A DNA stretch of 64,000 bases from Hippophae tibetana (GCA_037013495.1 CM072806.1:23894001-23958000); one strand, 5' to 3'; counted from the stretch's first letter, positions 9,930 through 21,658 are shown. Notes: generated by a model not told the origin, from the sequence alone. Numbers and translations are program-made.

Positions 9930-11400
9930 ATAAATTTTCATTTTGTTAATAATCATTAAATATTTCTACTTAAGTATTCTACAATAAATTTATTAGTCCC
10001 TTTTAAATGGTATACTTCAAAACTATATATGACAATTTTATTTATACCATGTTAATCTTCTTCCTTCAAGATTATTTCTTTTACTACATTAAAAATCTTT
10101 AGTTGCTTGGTATTACTTCTAACAATAAAATTTTATGGAGCTATATAAATGTTTAATAGCAAGTTTTATTACTAATAATTCTTTTTCAAATATAATACAA
10201 TTAATTTCATTTTGTTTAAACTTACCATAATCATATCTACAAATTAATTCTTCTTTTTAGAGTTTTTAAGGTAAGGGAGTTTTGCTAGCTCTGACCATGT
10301 AACATACTTGGTGGATATTTTCCCTCCCATTTCTCTATTAGAATGGATTTTAACACATAACCCCATCAAAAATATGAAGCATCTATTTCTAAGAATAATT
10401 TGTCACCTAATTTAAGAAAATAGACTTATGAAAAAAATTTGTCCTCTTTTATTTCTTTTAAGACTTGTTTATCTTTTTCATCCTATGTAAATTTTTGAGA
10501 TTTTTTTAATTTATTTATAGAAGGAATATCTTTTTGAGATAAATTATTTATAAAATTCCTCCCATAATCAAGAATTCCTAATAAACTTTGTAATTAGTTT
10601 TTGTCATGGATTTCTTTTCAAAATTCTTTTACTTTTAATATAATATATTCTTAAAGATAAAATTAGTCCATACTTTTGGAATTTTTACATAATATTTTTT
10701 AGTATTTCTTGTGTTCTTCTACAATTTTAGAGAAGACAGAAATATCATCAATATATACAACACAAAATTCTTTAAGATCTTTAAAGATGCTATCCATTCA
10801 TCTTTGATAGACTTGAGGGGATATATTTAATCCAAAACGTATTACATTCCATTGATAATGTCCTCTTTGTGTACTAAAGGTTGTCAATGATTTTGACTTT
10901 TCTGTTAGTTTAATTTGCAAAATTAAGATTTATAATCAAATTTACTAAAACTTTTGGCTCCTTTAATTTGATTAACTAGTACGTATTTTCTAGGAATAAA
11001 ATATCTATCAAACTCTAAATGCACTTTTAATCCTTTTCAATTAATAACCATTCATGTTTTTTTCCTTTTTATTTCATTATGGTTTCTTACCTTGAGAATT
11101 GGACGAGTATGTACTTTCAGTTTCTTCAATTAATTTTTATTTAATAATTAATGTGTTTGAATATCAAATTTATCTATATCCTATCTAGTATAGATCATTA
11201 GTTTAACTCAAATAATAACATTAGGATTAAGTAATTTTAAAGTATAATATCTAGGACTTCTTGACCAAAGTTTAAGTGGATTTTTACTAAAATTTCTTCT
11301 AAAATTGCAAATAACCAATGTGTTTATTCCAATTGGTTAATATGTAGTGTGCGATCACCATACTTAACTGACGTGAATTATTTATTGCATTTATACATGT
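9930..11400 (-). pseudogene. Caulimoviridae reverse transcriptase-RNase H remnant
   Basis: Minus-strand remnant with many stops and frameshifts. Landmarks in order: a RT N-terminal stretch with RVRNH-like KVRNHNEIKRKK (about 11060-11100), HYQWNVIRFGL (about 10830-10860), then LYIDDISVF (about 10728-10760) which is the catalytic YxDD box, and a RNase H part with IFEKELLVIKLAIKHLY (about 10140-10200) and a final VYHLKGTNKF (about 9990-10020). The NHxE and HYQWxVxPFGL signatures favour plant pararetroviruses over Ty3 elements. It lies inside the gag-only copia element and has no LTRs, as expected for an endogenous pararetrovirus. Genus not assigned. Confidence 0.65.
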
Positions 11401-11469
11401 AAAAGTGAAATTTCTATAAATTCTTTACATATCTTGAATATTCTTAAACTTTTCTGGTTTTTGGTTGAG

Positions 11470-12350
11470 AAAGACTGGACATATCAGACCAAAACCCTTC
11501 TTGATAATATTTTTATTCCTAAACCTATGTTTGAATGGAAAAAATAGGAAAGCAAGGAGTTTGAATGGAATAACTAGGGATTATATGTAATCAGTATGAC
11601 TGTGACATCTGATGAATACAAGAGAATTCAAAGTTGTACAACTTCTAAGCAAGCATGAGATATTCTAGAGGCTACTCATAAGGGTACTTTTGTAGTCAAG
11701 AGATCCAAAATTCTAAAGTTGAACAGGGACTTTGAACTATGTACTCTATAAGAGGATGAAACTTTTGACAAGTTACATGCTCGGTTTTCAAACATTGTCA
11801 ATTATTATTACAATTTGGATAGCCTTATTAGCGAGGAAAACCAAATTGAAAATATCATTAGTGTCTCCCTTATCAATTTCAAACTAAAGTAACGATGGTT
11901 AAGTCCATGTACAAGCTTGGTGAACTCACTATATATGAGTTAGTTGGTGATTTGTAAGTCTTTGAACTTCATCATTTGTTGCCCAAACAAGATCAAAGTG
12001 TTGTTGAAAAGGGAAAGAACCTTGCGCTTAAGACCACTAAAGTCAATGGTCCCAAAAAAGAAGCTAAAGTGGAAAATTTGCATGAGAGAGTTGGAATTCT
12101 TAATAATTCAGTGGCTTTCCTAGAATCTGTCCTTAAGGAAAAGAAAGATATGATCAAAGCTTTAAAGGATAAACTCTGTGTGAGTGAGAAGAAATTGGCT
12201 CAATCTTCCTCTATTGTCAACAAAATGATGTCCAATTCACAAAAATTAAATGAAATCAGCAGTAGCACTAAGTCATTTGGTGATAAAGGTGGTATTAGGT
12301 ATGATGAAGGGGTTTCTATTTCAACTAGGCTTTTCCCAAGTTTGTTATGA
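11470..12350 (+). pseudogene. Copia-type gag (UBN2) of the gag-only element, broken
   Basis: Plus-strand remnant. The first part (about 11600-11940) matches UBN2 gag: a THKGT-like ATHKGTFVVKRSKI stretch, then EDETFDKLHARFSNIVN. The last part is an open frame at 11976-12350 (124 codons) with a leucine/lysine coiled coil and the ending KSFGDKGGIRY, a motif I recall from C-termini of Sirevirus/Tork-like gag. Stops split the two parts. It is flanked on the right by a purine run and the 3' LTR only 80 bp further on, so no protease, integrase or RT was carried between gag and the 3' LTR. Confidence 0.65.
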
Positions 12351-12419
12351 TAACTACCTAAGAATTGAAATTTTGATGTGCATCTATATTTAGTTATGTA
12401 GTGTTTTGACAAGGAAAGC

Positions 12420-12431
12420 CATATGGGAGAA
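12420..12431 (+). promoter_or_regulatory. Polypurine tract of the gag-only copia element
   Basis: atatgggagaa directly before the TGTAAGTC start of the 3' LTR. It is the expected plus-strand primer site. Confidence 0.55.
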
Positions 12432-13144
12432 TGTAAGTCCCGCTACACTTTATGTTTATGTGTTGGCTTTCCTTATGCAAAACACAGATTATGTTTATTT
12501 TACTCAGTGTATTTGTCTTCCCCTGTGTAAGGTTAGTAAATGTGGATTAGTAATGCACACACACATATAGTTAGGTATAATGTGATTGAAAGCATGTGTT
12601 ACACACACCAGAAGGTTGATTTCTTAGGATGCATACTAGGTAGTGTGTGGCAGTTTTTGATTTGGTTTGGGTATATGTATTTATGGAAATTACTCAGAGA
12701 GTTTTGAATCAAAAATTTGGATTTTTTTTTGTATCTTGAAGAGGTCCTTGACAAGGCCTCTCCAGACCCCTGGTGAGCTAGTCGGCTAGGACCCCTTTAC
12801 GAGGGTAGCCATTAGTGGTTGGTTTCTTTTACAAATATCCCCTCTTTTGGATTTTCTCAACCGTCTTTTATACACTAAAAATCTACCAAAATTTTCTATA
12901 AAAATTACTTTTGCATTATAAATTACTTTGAATGTGTTTCCATATTTGTGCTATAGTGTAGTGGGTGAAATAGAGTACTTGACTATTTTACTTTCTATGT
13001 GTTAGGTAGTTTTGGTTGTTTTCTCAAATTGTTGGTTATGTAAGGTATATGGTTGAATGTGTTTCCCACGTTGATGATTTATGGTACGTGGTTGAATGTG
13101 TTTCCCATGGTGATTATTAGTAGTTCATGATTGAGGGTGGTCCT
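12432..13144 (+). repeat. 3' LTR of the gag-only copia element, left part
   Basis: Homologous to the LTR at 7082-8042 from its first base. It is interrupted at 13144/15014 by the solo LTR; the homology resumes at about 15019. Confidence 0.7.
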
Positions 13145-14447
13145 TGATGAGCGAAAACGGGCATCGCCGATTCTTGCCAATACTTTGGTTTTAATATTTA
13201 TAAAACTCTCGCAAGTGCACGAATCATTTCGAAGAAAATGATAAGTATACTCCCAAGGTCGATCTAAGGAAGGAATGTATGTGGTTTTTAATTTATTATT
13301 CAAACTTCTAAAAACGAAATTAAATCCTAAACATCCTGTCACGATATTTTGGGGTTTTTGTGTTTTTAATCTACTTACATAAAAATAAACATAGATTCAA
13401 AAAACATTCATGCAAATTTTATCATTTATAATGGCGGAGTATTTATGGATATAATAACTAAGTTAATTATGCTTGCTCATATTATCTAGGTTATTAAAGA
13501 TATGAATTGATATTTATTGATTCTCCCTTTTTTGTATGAATACCACCTTTGGTGGGGTTAGATATTCTTTGTTAACTAAACAAATCAATTAACACCTATG
13601 GGTGGGGTTGATAACTAATTTGCCTAATTAAATTAATTCCTTTTTCTAAGAGATTGAAAATGAACCATTTAAATGCCACCTTTGGTGGGGTTAGACAGTT
13701 TGAACTTTATTCAAGGTGTCCAAATTAAACCTAAGAATTTAGTTATCCGAGTACTAACTTTCAAGTTTTAAAACCACTACTGAAAACATGTCGTCAATAC
13801 ATTTTCAGATAATAATTCTTATAAAAACTTTTGAAATAGAGTTTCACTCTAACTACCGGGCGATTGTACCATCAAATAAAAGAGCACTACTCTAAATCAG
13901 ACCGGATAACTAAACCTTAAAATCTAATTTTCAGGTTTAAGTTTGTAATGAAAAATAATATATTTCTCTCTAACATTCTTAATATAAAATCATGAATAAA
14001 AATAAAATCAATTCATTTTAGAGATTTTTACCTATTTAATATTTCGCAAGCATAACAACGTTATTATTACATCATGATTATAAACAGCCAGCACAGTTAA
14101 ATTTAATCACAGACAAATTTAATATAACATGTAAGAATAAAGCATAAAAAATAACTGTAAAGAAAATAAAATCCTTACAGAACTTCGACGCTATTCCCGT
14201 TGCTGGAAAAACTCCAAGCGGAATTTGCACTCCCATTTATTGAATCAAAGAGCTAAAATATTACAAAAAAATAACTAGTTCTTCCCAAAAAGGGAAGAAC
14301 TCTAAATCTAAGAGAAATTAACTAAGAAAAGCTAAAAACTAAGAAAACATAAGAAAAACTAAAAATCTAAGAAAAGAGAGAAAGAAAGAGAGAAAAGAAT
14401 GTATTTGGAGGTTTTGAAGGTGTGTTTTGAAGTGAAGGGAAGGGGGG

Positions 14448-14455
14448 TATTTATA
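14448..14455 (-). promoter_or_regulatory. TATA box of the solo LTR
   Basis: TATAAATA on the minus strand, in the same sequence context as in the two other copies of this LTR. Confidence 0.65.
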
Positions 14456-14524
14456 GGTGAGGATGGAGAGAAAAAGTAGAGAAACAAATGTTAAAAAAAT
14501 GTAAAAACGCGGATTAGTGATTGC

Positions 14525-14545
14525 TGACGTCATTTGATGACGTCA
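14525..14545. promoter_or_regulatory. Paired TGACGTCA motifs in the solo LTR
   Basis: TGACGTCA at 14525-14532 and 14538-14545, with an additional TGACG at 14549-14553. They lie about 70 bp upstream of the TATA box on the minus strand. Confidence 0.5.
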
Positions 14546-14563
14546 GCATGACGGGGGGCGGCT

Positions 14564-14700
14564 GCACGTGAACAGTACCGCACGCAGTTTTACGCGGATG
14601 AACAGTACCCGTGCGCGCAGTTCTGTGCGGATGAACAGTGCCGCACGTGCAGTGCTGCGCGGATGAACAGTGCCGCGCGCGCAGCTTGGGGCGGAGCTGG
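14564..14700. repeat. GC-rich minisatellite in the LTR promoter region
   Basis: About four units of 29-33 bp, each starting g(a)tgaacagt and continuing into a CGCACGCAG-type GC-rich part. Copy 1 has about one such unit (4668-4695) and the copy at 63010 has a rearranged array (63365-63490). It stands out sharply from the AT-rich surroundings. Confidence 0.65.
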
Positions 14701-15018
14701 GCGGCGCGGCTGCGCGATTTTCTCCTTTTTGACATTTTTGTCCTTTTTGACCAATTTTGTCCAATTTTTCCATATTTGTTGAGCTTTCCCCATTTATTTA
14801 TTAATATATTTGTGATGTATTGCTTCCAGTATTCCTCTTTGAGCTTTTAAGTTACGTTTTAAGCCAAAATAACTGAAAAACAATAAAAATACCCGTGATT
14901 CCGAAAAAGACAAATTTATATAAATATATGATAAAACATATAAATATATATATTTTTAATCAATTAATGTGCATAAAATCATGGTTATTTTAGTGCTTTT
15001 TGAGCACTCATCAGTCCT

Positions 15019-15460
15019 CAGGTTTGATTGTTTACTTTACTACACATTACTGATCTACAAGTATTGATCACACTACATCAAGTAATGTTGGCTTTGGAGG
15101 AAATCCGAGTTTGTATCTCGGACTAAGTGATTATGGAGGTAACATATAAGGGTATTAATAGTCAGTTTGGATAGAGGTCCCAAATTTTAGAGGTATTTAT
15201 TGTTTTATTTTGTAAAAGTGGTATATGTTTTATTTCTTAGCCGATTTGTTTATTGCTGAGTGGTTTCCATAAGAAACTCAAGGATGTTACCACATAGATA
15301 GGAGTTTTATGTGGGTTTACCTCATTATATCTTGTGTTGTGCATGTTCTATTGTTCGACTAGTATAATCTGAGTTTAAATTATGTATGTTACAAGATACT
15401 AAAGTTTAAACTCTAATTAGAAAGCTTTAATATTTTAGTATGCTTTATGATTACTAATGA
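15019..15460 (+). repeat. 3' LTR of the gag-only copia element, right part (truncated)
   Basis: Matches 5' LTR positions from about 7540 to 7865 (gtttggatagaggtccca, gagtggttt, aactcaaggatgttac, gataggagttttatg). Homology stops near 15460, about 170 bp before the expected LTR end, so the right end of the element is lost. Confidence 0.6.
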
Positions 15461-15792
15461 TTGGTGCACCAACGTGATAATAAAAACCCAAAGAATCCCA
15501 TATCCAATTAATAGTATTAGAGTAAAAGCCTAATTTACATTGGTAGGACCAACCCAAAAGGCTAATAAGTTAGGAAAAGTAGGTCATCCCAACTATATAA
15601 CCAATTTTCTACTCATATTTTTCTAATGTGGGACTTGTTGGCACACATAGCAATCCCCATTGAAAGAGAACACATTTTCCCCTTAGACTTAGACAATGCT
15701 GGAATACAAGGACCAATAATTTGGCCATGTCATCCAAATAGGCATTCATACTCTATCGAGTTCATATGAGTGGTAAGAAATGACAAAAGAAT
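15461..15792. repeat. Unit of the unknown degenerate repeat family (copy B, left half)
   Basis: Shares ordered words with copy A and with 17101-17360 (accaacccaaaaggctaa, tgttaggaa-type, actcatatttttc, gaacacat, caaataggcattcatac). It is interrupted by the CACTA element at 15793 and continues at 16705. Confidence 0.6.
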
Positions 15793-16704
15793 CACTACTA
15801 CAAAAAGTGGTATATAAGTCAATTTGTTGAATCGACTTTAAATGAAATGGCTTAAAAGTTAAAGTCGGTTCACGTGGTGAACCAACTTTAAATTTTTAAT
15901 TTTGTTTTTTACAAAATTTACTCATTTTTTGTTATACTCAAATTAAAATCTATATTCGATCACTAAATAGTAGTGAGAAAAAAAAACAAAAATCAATTTA
16001 ACAAATAGTTTAAATAATAAAAATAATTGAAAAATAAAATATTAATTAATAGCAGAAAAATTACCACGGTGTTATCCTATGTTATTCAAGATAATCATAT
16101 TCTTCTCCTGATGTTATAATAAAAACCTACATATATAATACAAAAAATTATACACATAAATAATAACATATAATAATAGAAAAATATGAATAATAAGTGC
16201 GTACGATTAATAGAAATACTTACAAGAGTAAATGAAAGGACAAAATGAAGGAAATGAAGAAAAAATGGTGTTTTGTAAGTGAGAAATGGGTATAAAAAAT
16301 TTGAGTATTTTGCTCAAAAAAATAGGGGATCTAAAAGATTAGTTAGAGAGGAAGAAAACCCACTAATCAGCGCTAGAATTGGTGGTCGTAGATGGTCGGA
16401 AAATGAGAAAGAGTGGAGGAGAAGTGGAGGAGGTTTTGGGTTTTTGAGAGTTATGCAGCGCTTGAAATAGTTTCTATCTAGGGAAGAAAGAAGAGAAAAG
16501 AATTTATCCATGTATGTAGCGTCGGTTCTATGTGTCAACCGACGCTACGCTTCGTGGATAGCGTCAGTTCCAGGTGTCAATCGATGCTACGCTACGTGGA
16601 TAGTGTCGTTTCGACACTGAACCGATTTTAAATTCATTATAAGTCGATTTTTTTCCAAAAATCGACTTTACATATCGACTTAAATACCCATTTTTGTAGT
16701 AGTG
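15793..16704. mobile_element. Non-autonomous CACTA element, 912 bp
   Basis: Begins CACTACTACAAAAAGTGG and ends TTTTTGTAGTAGTG, the inverted ends of En/Spm elements. It is flanked by AAT at 15790-15792 and 16705-16707, a perfect 3-bp target duplication. Both ends match the 9.1-kb element at 45147-54252, including the last 90 bp almost base for base. It has short copies of the agcgtcggtt subterminal motif (about 16518-16610) and no transposase. Small ORFs inside it (16279-16538) are not convincing genes. Confidence 0.93.
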
Positions 16705-17960
16705 AATCCATGCCAACTTAATCAAATCTCGAGAGTCCAAATGAGTAGAGAACAATATTGCTCTTTTCATCGTGTAGTAGTAAGTGTCCCACCATTCGTT
16801 TGGACTTATAAGGTTAAGTTTCACATTAGGGATTCACCTAGTATGCACCAGAGCAATCCAATGATCAACCTGGTATGCAAATTAAGCATTGGTTCTTATA
16901 TAGCCAATTTTTTATCTATAAATTTTTAATGTGTGACTCAATTGCACACTAAACAATCTCCCTTTGAATGAGCATACATCACCTTCCTTGTCTCAAACCA
17001 TGCCCCTATACCAAGGATTAACCATTTTGCTTAATCCTATTTAATCAGGCATCCATACTCCATTAAATGTACTAACATGGTAAAAAAGAACCAAAGAACC
17101 TCATATCCAACTAGTGGTATCAGAGCCAGGACCCAATTTGTATTGTGTAGAACTAACCCAAAAGGTTAAAATGTTAGGAGGAGTAGCGCATTCCAACATT
17201 ATACCTAATTTTATACTTATATGTTTTTCAATGTAAGACTTGTTTGCACTGTAACAATCTCCCTTTAATGGGAACACATTACCCTCCTTAGACTCAAATC
17301 ATATCCCAATACCAAGGACCATTCATTTATCCATATCTTCCAAATGAAAATCCATACTACATCGAGTTTATAAGTGTGGTAAGAAATTGCATATGAACCT
17401 ATGCCAACTTAATCAAACCTTGCGAGTTCAAATGAGTCTAGAAATATATCATGCAATTCTCATCTCTATCCAACAAGTGGTCCACCATTCATTTGGACTT
17501 AGGCCATATGCACCACCCACATGGATTCACGTTCACATTGAAGGTCCACCTTATGTGCACTTACGCAATGTAAATTGAGCTCTGGCTCTAATATACATAA
17601 TTTTCTATCTATAATTATTCATTATGAGATTCGATCACACATCTAATAATCTTCTCTCTAATGAGAACACATCACCTCTTTGGACTAGAACCATGCCCTT
17701 ATACCAAAAACCAACCATTTAATTGCATCCTCCTTATTGAAGCATCCATACTCCATTGGGTGCAACAATATGGTAAGAAAGGGCCAAATAACCCACGTCA
17801 ATTAAATTATAACTTGAGAGTCCAATAAGTCTAGAATAATATCATATAATTATCATTGCAATCCAACAAGGGCCTATATTTAGGCCATATGTACCACCTA
17901 TATAGGTTCATTTGCACCTTGAAATTCCACCTAGTGTGCACTCGTACAATGTAAAGTAAG
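16705..17960. repeat. Degenerate tandem repeat, units of about 300-390 bp
   Basis: At least three successive units can be followed by recurring words: aatgtgtgactcaattgcac (16928) / aatgtaagacttgtttgcac (17231) / attatgagattcgatcacac (17620); gaatgagcatacatc / aatgggaacacatta / aatgagaacacatca; and gagagtccaaatgagta (16731), gcgagttcaaatgagtc (17420), gagagtccaataagtc (17819). No protein or RNA gene is visible. Some units carry tggtatcagagcc (17110), which looks like a copia primer site but lacks a flanking LTR. Confidence 0.6.
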
Positions 17961-19289
17961 CCCATACTCTAATACTAGTTTCTAATAAATTGGTGAATGG
18001 AAAAGCAGGAGCTAAGAACTAATTTGGATTACACAAATAAATATTAATGGGTTATGACAAAATAATATAGAATTAGAAAATAAATGACACATAAAAATTT
18101 AATTGGTTCGACTTTTGAATATGAAAAGCCTATTTTATTGGGATTGATACATCAAAAAAATCAATTAATAATCAAATAAAGAGACTACAAACACTAATAT
18201 CCAAAATTCACTCAAAATCAAATCCCCAAATACACCTAAATAGATCTCAATAATGGTAACCCTAAACCAAGAATAATAACGATCAAATCTGGAAAGAAGC
18301 AAATACAAAAGTTACCAAATCAAATTAAGCAAATTCCAAATTAATCTTCAAATGCTTTGCTAAAAAATCAATAAAGAACCCAATGTATTTGTACAAATTT
18401 CCGAGGAATAGCAAAACGAAGACAAATGGAAGTGGTCCTCGATCAAGGGTGGCCGATGGTTTCCACATGAATAATTCATGTATTGTAGGTGTGGCTCCAT
18501 CACCCACCCTATTAGTCAAACTTGTAAAATAAATATAAGTTGATAACCCTAGTTTAATTATGAAACTTAATAATAACATCCTAACTTGACAATGAAAGAA
18601 AATATTTTATATTTATAATTCTAATATGAATAGAATTCTAATTATATTATGACATTTTGAATCCAATCAAATAACAATAATAAGTAAACCATGAATTCTT
18701 TCTTTCGCATTTGACCAAGGTGCATCAAAATTTATTTTGATAGCATTGAATTGCGGAGGTTGCCAATTATTAGGAACATAAGTTTCTAGACTGAACATAT
18801 GTTCTCCTTTCAGTTTGTCATTTGTCTTTTTGAAGTGTTGACATTTTGTATAGGCATTCAGTTAACATATATATTGTTTGACACAAACAAAATCCATCAT
18901 ATTTTTTTTCGTGTTTAAGCACTTCTTTTCAATAAATTTTATTCATTTTTTTATTGTGTTAATTAATCGACTTTAGTTAGATAAATATTTTTTATTAATG
19001 ATTTAAAAAATGTTATTGTAAATTGTTAAAGTTATAATGATAACTTGAATGTTCCTACATACTAGAATAGCTTAGGTTGTTTTGTTATCATTTTTTCTCA
19101 TCTATTGTAGGCTAGTTGGCAACATAAAAACAACCAAAATTGTCCCAGGAATAACAAAAAAATTCTTAATTTTTCAAAAATGTGCTAAATGTTTTTGTAC
19201 TATTTTCTACAAATTAAAAAAAACATTTTTTATTGGAAATTGTTTTATTTTATTAAAAATTTGTAAGTTCTATCGTTTTGGTATTGACA
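17961..19289. other. Intergenic, no gene seen
   Basis: AT-rich DNA without a supported gene. 18565-18680 repeats the block at 6090-6230. ORFs of 75-84 codons here have no recognisable domain. Confidence 0.35.
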
Positions 19290-20580
19290 TTCTCATGTGC
19301 AAAACATAGTGCTCGTATTTTATTTGATGTTTACTATTATTTCTAAGGTTGGTTACAGGTGACTCAATATCACTTATGACACAGTTTCATGTTTACCTGT
19401 TACACACACTCAGATTACATAAAATTTGCATTATTGAGTATTTGGTGTTGGTTGTTCCATTGGGAACTTTGTTTGTTGTATTAGTGTCCCATTAGGGACT
19501 TTTTTATTGATTGTGTTGTCTGATTAGGGAATCTACATTTCTAAGTGTCTAAAATTATTTTATGTGTGTTTCAAGCTTGCTCATCGACATTCTCACTATG
19601 TGCTCGCCATCCCCTCGCCATCATGGCCAGTGAGTGTGTTATAGCTATTAACCTCACTAGGGTATAGATATTACCTTGGCCATTATGTTTGATGAGGCTC
19701 ATCGCCATAGGTGGTGGGGTGGTGGGAAGTAGCACCGAGGGTCTGAGAGGTTGAATTTTTTCTATAAATTTCTCATTCTTCCTTGTTTTTTTTCTTGGCA
19801 AAAATCTATAATGAGACTCTACCTTTTTTGCACTAGATATTTCTTCTCTGTTCTTGATATGTTTTTCTTCTAAGTATCTAGTTCGGGAAATAATGTAGCA
19901 TCTATGTGATATAGGACATCAGAGAGAACTCTCTTACATATTTCTCAAACATTGGGTCGAGGGTAAAAAATATGAGATTGAGTGATGATTTGTTGAGCGT
20001 CAAAATGCATAGTTGGCTAGTGAAGAGTCACATCATTTTGATGAGTGTCTCTCAAGTTGTGTTACTATGCGTGGTGTAGTTTTTTAAGGTCACAACGTTG
20101 TTCATATGTGAGAAATCTATGTGTTAAATTGCCATGTGTTGGTTGGCTACCGTGTGTTAGAGGAGTTTTGTAAGGTCATAACTATTTTTTCCATAGGTGA
20201 GGAGCCTATGTGATTGTGTGCGTATATTGGTTGGGTATTACAAGGTCATAACATATATCTATTAGGAGGTTGGGCCATCAGGTTTTTATCACAGCACATG
20301 GTAATGGAGCTCTGGGATGAGCTTGAATCTATTTGGATTAGGTGCCGTGTTGACAGCGAACAAGGGAAGCTTTGGAGCAGTTATGACAGGTATCCCAACT
20401 AGTAAAGGTATTTGCATTTATAATTTAATGAGTTGTATAATGTTGATTTTTTATAAATAAATTTCTTACTATTGAGTGGTTGCCTTAAGCAACCCAATGA
20501 TGTTACTATATAGGAATATGTTTTGTGTGGGTTTATCTCATTACATGTTATGTTATATATGGTTGCATGCTATAAGAATA
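19290..20580 (+). repeat. Diverged LTR remnant of the gag-only copia family
   Basis: The left end (tgtgcaaaacatagtgctcgtattttattt) and the right part (attgagtggttgccttaagcaacc, gatgttactatataggaatatg, gtgggtttatctcattacat) match in order the LTRs at 7082 and 12432/15019. The middle has diverged or been replaced. ORFs inside (19571-19801, 20214-20402) are not real genes. Confidence 0.5.
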
Positions 20581-21658
20581 CAATCATCATTGACGAATAT
20601 GGTTGCACATAGAAGGTCTTAAAGTAGTTGGAAATCCTTTATAACCTTTCCAGTATGTTTGTCTAATTCACATGTTATGTGTTATTTACTATGTTAATGT
20701 ATGTTGTTAGCTTTTATAAGAGCCTATGAGGCACACCGTTATTAATATGTTTATCGTATATTATTCTTTCTTATTTGCTAGATATTTTTGTGATGTGTTG
20801 GATTAAGCATGTTATTTTATTTTTGCTGTGATTTTTGCTTAATTCATGTTGTGAGGACTGCTTGTTCGAGTTGGAGCTCACAAAAAGATTCCATCGGTTG
20901 GTATATCCATCCTTTTTGTAGGCCTCATATGTTTATATGGATAAAAAATTCAATTTACATATGTGTAATTATTCTGACATGTGAAACTCAAAATTGATAG
21001 AACTTTTTTTCATCATCTAAAAAATAGAAAAATAATTTTCTCATCAAGTCTTATTTTTGAAGTTTTAAAAACAATCAAAATATTTTATTTTAAACAATTA
21101 AAAATCATAAAAATTAATCCTTTTTTACATGCGTTAGATCAAGAGCCCAAGTAAATTTTCAGGTAGGTTTAAGGTGTTAGGATATATGCCTTAGCTTATA
21201 GTTATGTTATGTTTTTCTCGATGGTAAATTAATAAGCAATGATATAACTTTAGGTTATAAATAAAAAATTGAGTATTTATTTAATCATGGTTTTATATTC
21301 ATTTAATTCTAAGAATATATGCATGCCCAATTCATTTTCATAATATGTTACCTAACCCAATTAATATTCTAACTCATTAAAATAGGTATTTAAGATTTTG
21401 GGATCAAGTCCCACCAAATACGTGTGTGTATAAAACTTAACTTTGATTAAGAAAAAATTATCACAATGTGTTTTGTTTATGAGTACTCACAAAAGATGAG
21501 AACATAAGATTACTAATATCAACAAATGAGTTCAAATTCGATAAACTTACTAGGATTGTTTGTTTTGTTTTATATTGAGATATTATGTTGAGTTGAATTG
21601 TCTTAATCAAAACTGGATAACGCAAGGAATGAACCGGACTACCAGGACTCAATCTAAT
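20581..21658. other. Intergenic, no gene seen
   Basis: AT-rich sequence without recognisable genes or repeats, apart from scattered short A/T tracts. Confidence 0.3.

Larger units (their letters stand above)
13145..15013 (-). mobile_element. Solo LTR of LTR family 1 (copy 2)
   Basis: A complete LTR, TGATGAG to CTCATCA, 1,869 bp, almost the same as 3072-4991. It is flanked by the perfect direct repeat GTCCT at 13140-13144 and 15014-15018. No internal region is present, so it is the product of recombination between the two LTRs of a former full element. It lies inside the copia 3' LTR, so it is younger than that element. Short ORFs over it (for example 14514-14793) are in its GC-rich promoter block and are not genes. 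Confidence 0.95.

Noticed and set aside
14514..14850. ORFs with repeated CSSAQ/HCSSA-like words
   Set aside because: These are translations of the 29-33 bp GC-rich minisatellite in the solo LTR.
17108..17123. tggtatcagagccagg as a copia primer site
   Set aside because: An excellent match to the tRNA-iMet site, but there is no LTR on its left and no gag on its right; it is inside the degenerate repeat units.
19571..19801. 76-codon minus-strand ORF rich in basic residues
   Set aside because: It lies within a diverged LTR remnant and has no recognisable domain.
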